DNA from: JBBQTU01 sp038213005
GTDB taxonomy: Bacteria; Planctomycetota; Phycisphaerae; Tepidisphaerales; Tepidisphaeraceae
Assembly: GCA_038213005.1 (NCBI GenBank)
Contig: JBBQTU010000018.1
Span: 1 to 31,394 of the forward strand
Length of the DNA stretch: 31,394 nucleotides
Direction: 5' to 3'
Shown here: piece by piece, positions 7,092 to 13,865 of the stretch
Numbering within the stretch: position 1 is the first letter of the stretch
Layout: each line of letters starts with the position of its first letter
Position numbers and translations under genes: made by a program
The notes under the pieces: generated by a model
Database searches by the model: none
The model's input: only the letters and a program-made list of their open reading frames with translations
Told to the model about the DNA's origin: nothing

Positions 7092-8761
7092 TATTTGCCC
7101 TCCAGTTGCGTGGGTATCTGCCGTGCCAGTTCCTGCCGCGTTACCAGGAATAGCTGCGACAGGTCTTGCTGCTGCTGATCCGTCAGTGGGCCGTAGGTCT
7201 GCACCCACACCTGCACCTGGTATGCAGGAGCATTCCAATCGGTACGACCGAGATGATGCAGGCGATCGGCGAGTCGATCGACAGCACTGGTCTTGGGCGG
7301 TTCCATCCAACGCCCGCTTTCGTCCACCAGTGCATACCAGAGGTAGCCAGACTCGTTGAGCCTCGCGCCCCGCACAGTCATGAATGCCTCGGCCGCCGGC
7401 TGTTTCAGCGCCTGCTGCTGAATCCCCCAGCCCGCATTCCGGTAGCAGACGGTCAGGTCGTGGAAACCGGCGAAGGGATAGTCGATCGCGACGACGGCCG
7501 TCAGTTTGTCCTGCTGATAGGCCCATGCGCGTGACTGTTTGCCTTCGATTTCCGGTTGGGCAATCAGCCTTCCGGCCGCATCCGATCGCTGCCAGTTTCC
7601 AACCTGCTGCGGCAGGGAGAACTCGGCGTTGGCCCGGAGGCTGGACCGGGCTGAGCCGCCGCCGATCCAATAGCCAACTCCCCCACGGGCTGCGGCGTTG
7701 GCGACTTGTGCGGCGCCCACCAACGCGAAGCACATCGCCACAGCCCATAGCCCGCGCGTCGCCGGCACAGGCGTTAACGTTCGCGGTGGTGCCGGGGCTG
7801 GGGTTCGTTGCGGCAGCGGGCGGGGATTCAATTCGCTCTGCAGGCGGCGCATGTGATCCGCGATCCATCGGCTCACGACGCTGACCAGCAAGTCGGTGTG
7901 AAGAATCAGCGCCATCGCGATGCAGAACAGAATGACACTGGCCCATTGGTGCATGTCGCCGGAGAGGACATCGATGTGGTGCTTCGACTTCAGCCACATG
8001 CCGCCGGCGATGCGAAGCATGTTCGCCCACAGAACAAATCCCACGGCCGCAACGACCAGGCCGGCCATCACGCGTGGGGAACGCCTGCGCCAGAATCCCA
8101 GCACCAGCGTGAACCCCAGCACCGCCATCAGCGAGTTGATCCCGCTGCAGGCCTCGGCAACCAGCAGCCGCGAACCGGGAATCTCAATCACCGTGCCGGT
8201 TACCAAATGCGGCACGCGCAGCCAGTCCAGCACCCGGCCGCTTCCCGATACCGCAAGTTCCCGCATCCACTGCAAGAACGGCTCATCCATCCCCACTGGC
8301 AACCCGATGATTACAGCCAGCAAAATCGCCGACGGCACCATCGCGCGGACCATTCGCACGCCGCCCAGATGCCACGCCACCCCGGCCAGCGCGATCAGCG
8401 TAGAGATGGCGGCCATACGCCCGGACCAGAGCACGCTGGCCGCGAGCAGCAGCACCAGCGCGACGATCAGCAGAACCATGGGCCTGACCCCGGCCGAGCG
8501 GCGGCGCGGAGGAACCTCGCGCGACCGCTGCCACGCCAGTTGTCCGGCCGCGAACAGCATCAGGGGGAAGAACTCATATTGAGGCCGAGCCCACTGCTCC
8601 GCCGCGAAACGGATCAGCAGGGGCAGATATCCGGCCAGGAGTAAAAGCGGCCAGACCCACAAGCGTGGGGGCGCGGGCAGGCGGTTACCGCCCACGTCCG
8701 TGTGAAGGGCGGTAGCGGCTGCCTGGTCTATTCTCGCAACGTGATCATCCCCAACCGGCAT
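7091..8761 (-). CDS. Exosortase (XrtU-like) with C-terminal EpsI-like domain
   Basis: A 556-residue protein. The N-terminal 290 residues are a multi-spanning membrane domain with the exosortase catalytic triad: Cys205 in AEACSGINSL, Arg250 in NMLRIAG and His271 in DMHQWAS. Exosortases are transpeptidase-like proteases that recognise PEP-CTERM signals at the inner membrane and release or transfer the protein outwards (family knowledge). After a proline-rich linker (about 310-330) and one more membrane segment (GLWAVAMCFALVGAAQVANA), the C-terminal 200 residues match the EpsI-type domain that often sits beside or is fused to exosortases. The fused layout is what I recall for planctomycete exosortase U; the exact subtype needs an HMM. 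Two PEP-CTERM proteins in the window are plausible substrates. The TPR gene overlaps its stop codon. Confidence 0.88.
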   Translation of the reverse strand: MPVGDDHVARIDQAAATALHTDVGGNRLPAPPRLWVWPLLLLAGYLPLLIRFAAEQWARPQYEFFPLMLFAAGQLAWQRSREVPPRRRSAGVRPMVLLIVALVLLLAASVLWSGRMAAISTLIALAGVAWHLGGVRMVRAMVPSAILLAVIIGLPVGMDEPFLQWMRELAVSGSGRVLDWLRVPHLVTGTVIEIPGSRLLVAEACSGINSLMAVLGFTLVLGFWRRRSPRVMAGLVVAAVGFVLWANMLRIAGGMWLKSKHHIDVLSGDMHQWASVILFCIAMALILHTDLLVSVVSRWIADHMRRLQSELNPRPLPQRTPAPAPPRTLTPVPATRGLWAVAMCFALVGAAQVANAAARGGVGYWIGGGSARSSLRANAEFSLPQQVGNWQRSDAAGRLIAQPEIEGKQSRAWAYQQDKLTAVVAIDYPFAGFHDLTVCYRNAGWGIQQQALKQPAAEAFMTVRGARLNESGYLWYALVDESGRWMEPPKTSAVDRLADRLHHLGRTDWNAPAYQVQVWVQTYGPLTDQQQQDLSQLFLVTRQELARQIPTQLEGK

Positions 8762-8777
8762 GCCTCGGCCTCACAAA

Positions 8778-8809
8778 ACAGTGAGCAGGCTCTAGAGCCC
8801 ACTCACTGT
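8778..8809 (-). terminator. Intrinsic terminator after the PEP-CTERM gene
   Basis: Nested perfect inverted repeat: outer arms ACAGTGAG (8778-8785) and CTCACTGT (8802-8809), inner arms GGCTC (8788-8792) and GAGCC (8795-8799). On the minus strand the stem is followed by TTTTG. It lies between the stop of the PEP-CTERM gene (8861) and the start of the exosortase gene (8761), so those two are probably separate transcripts or only partly joined. Confidence 0.75.
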
Positions 8810-8860
8810 GTATACGTCGAGAAATGGCGCGCGTTCAATCGAACGGCTCAGAGCCCGCAA

Positions 8861-10399
8861 TCATGACTGGCCCAACTCTTCACCACGAACCCCGGTGCGC
8901 CGCCGCTGCATCAGCAGAGGTATCATGGCAACACCGCCAAGCAGCAGCGTGGCAGCCTCAGGAACGGCGGCATACTCATAGTGGACGGCCAGTTGGTTTC
9001 CACCCGAGAAAGTCTTGAGGGAAAAATCACCGAGGTAGTCGGTTCCCTTTATGCCAAAGGTGGGAGTATTCAGCGTCAGACTACTCAGATTGAATCCACC
9101 GCTGGTGACGGTTGCGATCACCCAGTTGTAGACGGTATTTGGCGTGCGGCCCTGGAAGCCGCCCGGAGTGTTAAGGCCCAGCGTATCGGTCTTTGTGAAG
9201 TCGATGTTGAACGTGCCAGGACCGGGAGTCGTCACCGTGCCATTAACCACCAGCAGATCATTGTTCTCGCCAGGAGTACCCGTAGGCAGCCCCTTCACAT
9301 CGACAGCGTAGTGACCACCTGCCTCCCACGTCTCTGATCCGGTGGTCAGCTTACTGACACTCGTGCCGTCGCCGGGAGCAATCGTGGCGCCAGAATTGAC
9401 CCGAACCGTACCACTGACAAGGCCGTTCGTGCCACCGAGAGTTGCGGAACTCTCGACCGCGACGGCGTTACCAGATGCGAGCGAACCGTCCACGAGAAGC
9501 GTGCCGGCAGCAACTGCCGTCGTACCCGTGTAGTTGTTCACGGCACTAAGTTTCAGAGTGCCGGTCGTTGCGTTCGCCTTACCCACTTTATTAACCGTCA
9601 AGACGACGCCAGTTCCTGTGACCACTGACGACACCGTCAACCGACTACCCACCTCGACCGAAAAGGCCTTCCCGTTTGTTAGGTCCAGGGATCCGCCGCT
9701 GATACTCGAGGTCGAGCTAGTCTCGTTCAGGTAGACCGACTTGCCGACCCCAATCGTGAACTTCCCCGAACCCACCGCGGCCCCGTTCACCATCAGGTCA
9801 CCGAGATTGTTGTTGTACCCGCCACCGTCCAGGATGGCTCCTGCAGCAACGACTATGTTCGCCCCGGTCGTTGTGAACGCGTTGGTTCCACCAGAAAGTA
9901 GCTTGCCTTGTTGGACGTTCACATTCAAAAATCCATTGCCGCCGTTCTCGGTGTTGCTCAGCTTTAGGGTCCCGGCCCCGGTCTTATCAAAATCGCCAAT
10001 CAGCCCAAGACCGATGTCCGCAGTAATGCTTCCCGCCACATCAACAACCGACCCGACAGGATTGTTCAGTGTCAGCGATTCACTGGTCTTGTCGGCCTTG
10101 CTGAGAATGGTGTAGTTCGCTCCACTGAAACTGAGCGAGCCAACAGTCAGCCCAGGTAGATCCACACGAATCGTCTTGGTTCCCGCGCCCGCAAAAGAAG
10201 CCGTCGAACTTCTGTTCCAAGTGTCCCATGTCACAGTTGGGCTCCAGTTTGTATTGGTGGACCATGTCTCCGTTGTGCCAGACCACGTGGCGTCGGCTGC
10301 CTTCGCCCATGAGCCCAGCCCCATCGCTGCCACCGCAGCCAGCAACGCCAGACTCCGGCCGCGATTGAGCGAAGTGCCTGTATTTATTGGCTTGCCCAT
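8861..10399 (-). CDS. PEP-CTERM protein with autotransporter-type beta-strand repeats
   Basis: I start at the ATG at 10399 (MGKPINTG), which has GGTGGG just upstream; a TTG 18 bases earlier is the only alternative. The 512-residue product has a signal peptide ending around GLGSWAKAADA (residues 1-36), then a long Gly/Thr/Asn/Ser-rich beta-helical region. It contains copies of the autotransporter-associated beta-strand motif, such as GTLKLSAVNNYTGTTAVAAG followed by TLLVDGSLASG. The C-terminus is a PEP-CTERM sorting signal: VPEAATLLLGG, a short hydrophobic stretch MIPLL, then QRRRTG. The signal has Ala where the second Pro of PEP is usual. It is expected to be exported and processed by an exosortase, plausibly the one encoded next to it. 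Function beyond surface display is unknown. Confidence 0.88.
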   Translation of the reverse strand: MGKPINTGTSLNRGRSLALLAAVAAMGLGSWAKAADATWSGTTETWSTNTNWSPTVTWDTWNRSSTASFAGAGTKTIRVDLPGLTVGSLSFSGANYTILSKADKTSESLTLNNPVGSVVDVAGSITADIGLGLIGDFDKTGAGTLKLSNTENGGNGFLNVNVQQGKLLSGGTNAFTTTGANIVVAAGAILDGGGYNNNLGDLMVNGAAVGSGKFTIGVGKSVYLNETSSTSSISGGSLDLTNGKAFSVEVGSRLTVSSVVTGTGVVLTVNKVGKANATTGTLKLSAVNNYTGTTAVAAGTLLVDGSLASGNAVAVESSATLGGTNGLVSGTVRVNSGATIAPGDGTSVSKLTTGSETWEAGGHYAVDVKGLPTGTPGENNDLLVVNGTVTTPGPGTFNIDFTKTDTLGLNTPGGFQGRTPNTVYNWVIATVTSGGFNLSSLTLNTPTFGIKGTDYLGDFSLKTFSGGNQLAVHYEYAAVPEAATLLLGGVAMIPLLMQRRRTGVRGEELGQS

Positions 10400-10512
10400 A
10401 ATCCCACCAGCTTTCAACGTTACTCGGACATCACGCGGACCAGAGATGGACGCTACAGCAGATCAGCCCATCGGCATGCGGGCGAAAACCCAGCGCCGCT
10501 CTAACCTTGTAG

Positions 10513-10542
10513 TTTATACCTCAACCATATAGGCAACTGCAA
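10513..10542 (-). promoter_or_regulatory. Possible promoter of the PEP-CTERM gene
   Basis: On the minus strand TTGCAG (10542-10537) and TATAAA (10518-10513) are 18 bp apart in an unusually AT-rich stretch, about 115 bp before the start codon. Sequence match only. Confidence 0.35.
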
Positions 10543-10885
10543 ATCTAAATATAAAATCACAATCCGGCATGGCTGTCGTGCCCGCGTCGGTTTCCTGCCG
10601 TTTTCTGTTGCCGCCGGGTCGGAAACGGTCTCACGAACCCCTACGGGACCCCGTAAATACAGTACTTTCGCGATCGACAGTGCGATTCGTCATCGAGTTA
10701 CATCGACAGCTCGTTGGCCAGGGCGCATTTAGCCCGCTGCATAGTGCTTAATAGTCGGATCTTGCGTCGGCGCGGATTCGCGCGGAGCGGAACTGCGCTC
10801 GTCAGCGGGATCAGTGCCTTTTGCCGGTGCGGCACACGGCTCCAGTGCGCGCCCTCAAAAGCCATCGGACTTGCGACCTCATCCG
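10543..10885. other. Intergenic region between the PEP-CTERM gene and the epimerase gene
   Basis: No gene is supported here; the short frames lack ribosome binding sites. One palindrome, TACGGGACCCCGTA (10642-10655), lies about 245 bp upstream of the PEP-CTERM start and could be a regulator site. No terminator could be identified for the epimerase gene that ends at 10886. Confidence 0.45.
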
Positions 10886-11749
10886 CTAAGCCGCCGCCGC
10901 CGCCAGCTTCTCGAGGAACTCTTCGAAGTTGTGCTGCGGCTCATAACCCAGCAGGCGTCTGGCTTTGCTGATGTCAAAGCGCCGCTCCAGCTCCGGGATC
11001 GGCAGGCCGTGCTTCTTCAATAGCGGCACACTGCCCGGCCAGTAGCGTTCGAGCACCGTTTCGGGCGTCTGCGCCAAAGCCGGCCAGTCGGACTCTACAA
11101 ACGGCTTGGCGCAGTGGATCAGGAACGCTTCGCACTGGAAGCGCTCGGCGACCAGCGCATCCAGCGCTTTGTGATTCGCCTGCGCCACATCCTCACGATC
11201 CAGCCAGTTGTTGAGCCGGCCCATGCCCTGCACCTTCCAGTCGGCCGGGACGAAGCAGCCGTAGCGCAGCATCGCCACACGCATCGCTTCGGTGCGGGCG
11301 TAGAAGCTGCACATCTGTTCGCAGAGCACCTTGGTCAGCGGATAGATCCAATCCGGCTCACACGGCACCGACTCGTCCATCGTCAGCCGGCCGCGCAGGC
11401 CGCTGCCGTAGACCACCTCACTGCTGCTGAAGACCAGGACCCTGGTCTTGCAGCGCCGCATCGCCTGCAGCACATTCTGCGTCCCGGTGATGTTCACGCC
11501 GTAATAGTCGTCATGATTGCGCCGGCCGGACATGTCGCCGTGATACGCCATGGCATGGATGACGGCATCGCAGCCGACCGTCGCGGCCGTCACCGCGCCG
11601 GCGTCACGAATGTCCGCCTGCACGACCTGGTGCCGCGGGCTGGTCATCGGCTCGAGATCCAGCAAGACCAGTTCATGCCCGGCCGCCTCCAGACGCGGAA
11701 TCAGAACCGATGGAAAGTTGCCCTTTGCTCCGGTGATGAGAATTCGCAT
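10886..11749 (-). CDS. NAD-dependent epimerase/dehydratase (extended SDR)
   Basis: A 287-residue protein from ATG 11749, MRILITGAKGNFPSVLIPRLEAAGHELVLLD, a Rossmann NAD-binding start with G-A-K-G in place of the usual GxxGxxG. An acidic residue follows the second strand (LLDLEP), favouring NAD over NADP. Further SDR marks are the VIHAMAYHG strand at about residue 65, FSSSEVVYGSG and the catalytic YPLTK (Y and K three residues apart). Extended SDRs act on nucleotide sugars or related polyols; I cannot tell the substrate. The C-terminus FDISKARRLLGYEPQHNFEEFLEKL is the usual family ending. An in-frame ATG at 11812 with AGGGA upstream would add 21 residues and cannot be excluded. The flavoprotein locus is divergent. 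Confidence 0.85.
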   Translation of the reverse strand: MRILITGAKGNFPSVLIPRLEAAGHELVLLDLEPMTSPRHQVVQADIRDAGAVTAATVGCDAVIHAMAYHGDMSGRRNHDDYYGVNITGTQNVLQAMRRCKTRVLVFSSSEVVYGSGLRGRLTMDESVPCEPDWIYPLTKVLCEQMCSFYARTEAMRVAMLRYGCFVPADWKVQGMGRLNNWLDREDVAQANHKALDALVAERFQCEAFLIHCAKPFVESDWPALAQTPETVLERYWPGSVPLLKKHGLPIPELERRFDISKARRLLGYEPQHNFEEFLEKLAAAAA

Positions 11750-11892
11750 GACAGAATGATAGCGATAGCAGTCCGACCCGAGAACCCGCACCGACTTTCC
11801 GCTCAGTTTCATCACACGTCCCTTTCGTCTTTGGCATTGCATGCCCGCCGCCCGGCAGTACCATGCCCACAGTTTTTGCCCAGGGAGCACTC

Positions 11893-11985
11893 GTGGAATC
11901 TGTCATCGCACAGGCGCTAAAGCTGAAATACGTGCCGGGCAGCTTCACCGGTCGCCGCGTCTGGCAGTCGCTGCAGGATGAATGA
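11893..11985 (+). CDS. Tiny ORF (30 aa) overlapping the flavoprotein start; possible gene remnant
   Basis: GTG 11893 is preceded by GGGAG at five bases. The frame reads VESVIAQALKLKYVPGSF then 12 further residues and stops at TGA 11983-11985, which overlaps the next ATG (ATGA). The first 14 residues resemble, from memory, the beginning of DUF169 proteins (a conserved ALKLKY.P stretch), which would make it the stub of a lost gene. It may alternatively be a short leader that couples translation to the downstream gene. No database check was possible. Confidence 0.35.
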   Translation: MESVIAQALKLKYVPGSFTGRRVWQSLQDE

Positions 11986-13226
11986 TGGACACTGCGGATA
12001 TCGTGATCATCGGAGGCGGAGCGGCCGGACTTGCGGCCGGGATCTTTGCTGCGCAAGCCGCCGGACCTTCGCGGCAGATCCTTCTGCTCGAAGGCTCCAA
12101 ACAGGCCGGCACGAAGATCCTCGTCTCCGGCGGCGGACGATGCAATGTCACCCACGACGAGGTCGCCCCGGCCGACTTCAATGGCTCGCGCAACATCGTC
12201 AAGAACGTCCTGGCCGCCTTCGACGCCAAGGCGGCCTTGGACTGGTTCGCGTCTCTGGGCGTGGAACTGATGTCCGAGGAGCACGGCAAGCTGTTTCCCG
12301 TCACCAACTCCGCCAGGACCGTCCTGGATGCGCTGCTGAAGCGATGCCACGAAATGGGCGTTCACATCCACACGGGCAACCGCGTCCGCCAACTGGTGCG
12401 CCATCAGGAGACGCCCGGTTTCACCATCGAGCATGAACACGGCGCCACTCGCGCCACCCGGGTGATCATGGCAACCGGCGGCCGGTCGCTCCCACGCAGC
12501 GGCAGCGACGGTTTCGGATGGCAACTGGTGCGCGAGCTGGGCCACACGGTCACCTCCACCTACCCGGCACTGGTTCCGCTGGTATTGGACACCACGTTCT
12601 TCCACGCAGGCCTGAGCGGCATCGCTCAGGATGTCGAGCTGACCACGGTCGTGAAAGGCAAACCGATCGACCGGCGCGCTGGCGCCCTGCTATGGACGCA
12701 CTTCGGCATCAGCGGCCCGGTGGTGATGGACGCCAGCCGTCACTGGATCATCGCGCACGATCAGGGCCAGGAGCCGCAGTTGCTGTGCAACCTGCTCTAT
12801 CCTGACGGCTTCGAAGCCGTGGAAAAGCGCCTGATGGCTGTCATCGCCGCCCGCCCCCGCGCGGGCATCCTCACGCTGCTATCCACAAGCATGGTCGAGC
12901 GTCTGGGCGCGGCAATATTGGCCTTTCGACAGATCGACCCGGCCACGCCGGCCGGCCAGCTCTCGCGCGACTCGCGTCGCGCCCTGGTGCATGCCCTGAC
13001 GGCGTTGCCGCTACCCGTCCTCCGCCCTCGCGGATGGGAATATGCCGAGGTGACCGCGGGCGGCGTACCGCTGGCGGAGATCGACTATCGGACCATGGAA
13101 TCGCGCAAGGCCCCGGGCCTGTATCTCGTCGGCGAAATCCTCGACTGCGACGGCCGAATCGGCGGCTTCAATTTCCAGTGGGCCTGGGCCACAGGTTACC
13201 TGGCGGGGAAAGCCGCCACACGCTGA
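11982..13226 (+). CDS. HI0933/YhiN-family FAD-dependent oxidoreductase
   Basis: A 414-residue flavoprotein. The N-terminus DIVIIGGGAAGLAAGIFAAQAAG is an FAD-binding Rossmann motif; SKQAGTKILVSGGGRCNVTH is the signature of the HI0933 (BaiN/YhiN-like) family. MATGGRSLPRSGSDGFGW lies at about residue 163, and the end reads GLYLVGEILDCDGRIGGFNFQWAWATGYLAGKAA, the second FAD-contact segment with its typical invariant pattern. Family members are annotated as aminoacetone oxidases or NAD(P)/FAD-dependent oxidoreductases, with few tested biochemically. Two ATGs are adjacent (11982 and 11985); either may serve. The gene overlaps the tiny ORF upstream by four bases. Downstream lies a GC-rich hairpin repeat at 13292-13326, which could end transcription. 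Confidence 0.92.
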   Translation: MMDTADIVIIGGGAAGLAAGIFAAQAAGPSRQILLLEGSKQAGTKILVSGGGRCNVTHDEVAPADFNGSRNIVKNVLAAFDAKAALDWFASLGVELMSEEHGKLFPVTNSARTVLDALLKRCHEMGVHIHTGNRVRQLVRHQETPGFTIEHEHGATRATRVIMATGGRSLPRSGSDGFGWQLVRELGHTVTSTYPALVPLVLDTTFFHAGLSGIAQDVELTTVVKGKPIDRRAGALLWTHFGISGPVVMDASRHWIIAHDQGQEPQLLCNLLYPDGFEAVEKRLMAVIAARPRAGILTLLSTSMVERLGAAILAFRQIDPATPAGQLSRDSRRALVHALTALPLPVLRPRGWEYAEVTAGGVPLAEIDYRTMESRKAPGLYLVGEILDCDGRIGGFNFQWAWATGYLAGKAATR

Positions 13227-13291
13227 ATGGTCCGGGGCGTAAGTTCGGTGACGTATCCAGGCGAAGGAGTGGTCCAGTGGGACGGGACAAA

Positions 13292-13326
13292 CCTCCTCCC
13301 TAACCCTCCCCCAAGGGGGAGGGGAC
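13292..13326. repeat. Dispersed CCTCCCTAACCCTCCCCC hairpin repeat, copy 1
   Basis: CTCCCTAACCCTCCCCC followed by AAGGGGGAGGGG forms a strong hairpin. Near-identical copies lie at 18441-18476 and, diverged and inside a gene, at 22943-22976. Confidence 0.8.
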
Positions 13327-13406
13327 AGAAGGCCGACTTATGTCACCCTATTTATGCCGGCGACCACTAAGGCGAGCAAGGAATGGACAGGTCTGAGCGA
13401 TGGGCC

Positions 13407-13470
13407 ACATGACCGACTGGGCCGCAAGACGCATATCATCGTGACACCGGAAGAGTTGATGAAGGATTAG
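13407..13470 (+). pseudogene. Possible C-terminal scrap of a small gene
   Basis: The frame ends DRLGRKTHIIVTPEELMKD then TAG at 13468-13470, three bases before the GTG of the next small ORF. It looks like the tail of a short protein of the type found in two-gene toxin-antitoxin-like pairs, but no beginning is present. Support is weak. Confidence 0.25.
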
Positions 13471-13472
13471 CC

Positions 13473-13625
13473 GTGAAGAATGACCCTATCGTCGAGGAAG
13501 TGCATCGCATCCGCGAAAAGATGTGGGACGACTGCGGTGGCAGCTTGGACCCTTTATCGGTTCCTGCCAAAGGTGGGTTCGAGTACGTACCCACCCTATC
13601 CATGAATTGGCGCCCCGTATGTTGA
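13473..13625 (+). pseudogene. Small ORF (50 aa), probably truncated by a repeat
   Basis: GTG 13473 opens a frame reading VKNDPIVEEVHRIREKMWDDCGG. This start (DPIVEEV.RIR) resembles a family of small uncharacterised proteins that often sit beside toxin-antitoxin genes (from memory). In such proteins the sequence continues in a short helical stretch; here from about residue 32 it runs into the GGTGGGTTCGAG palindromic repeat (13572-13595) and stops at TGA 13623-13625, where the GTGCG repeat unit begins. I read it as a gene whose 3' end was replaced by repeats. Confidence 0.4.
13572..13595. repeat. GGTGGGT palindromic repeat, copy 1
   Basis: Arms GGTGGGT and ACCCACC around a ten-base centre TCGAGTACGT. 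A reverse copy with one change is at 21321-21344; related hairpins are at 17087-17111 and 21370-21396. Confidence 0.65.
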
Positions 13626-13731
13626 TACGGATTCCACCAGGAACGGCTGCAGCCGACGCACTGGCCGTGATCTGCGGGGGATGCGTGGGATGTGCGGGCG
13701 GGGACGCCGCGCACTACTATTTCCGCAAACG
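13622..13731. repeat. GTGCG repeat unit, reverse orientation
   Basis: This is the reverse complement of the unit described at 3180-3318, including the hairpin core at 13692-13714 and the flanking segment matching CACAGCCAGTGCGTCG. It shows that the unit is dispersed and can sit in either orientation. Confidence 0.85.
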
Positions 13732-13865
13732 CGCGTTTCTGGTGGAGTCTCTCCTGACCTCCCCCACGGGGAAATATGGTTCTGACTCGGTCAACGCCCG
13801 TCGGAGGGACACCTACACGCTAACCTCCCTGACACTCCGAAATCACCCGAGGCGGATGCCGGCCA
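13732..13865. other. Non-coding stretch before the cysNC stop
   Basis: I see no gene. A degraded stem, CTCCCCCACGGGG (13760-13774), may be a relic of the CCTCCC repeat family. Confidence 0.4.

Noticed and set aside
7092..8030. Long N-terminal extension of the TPR gene
   Set aside because: It is the exosortase gene read in another frame; the TPR protein's membrane segment starts just after the ATG at 7091.
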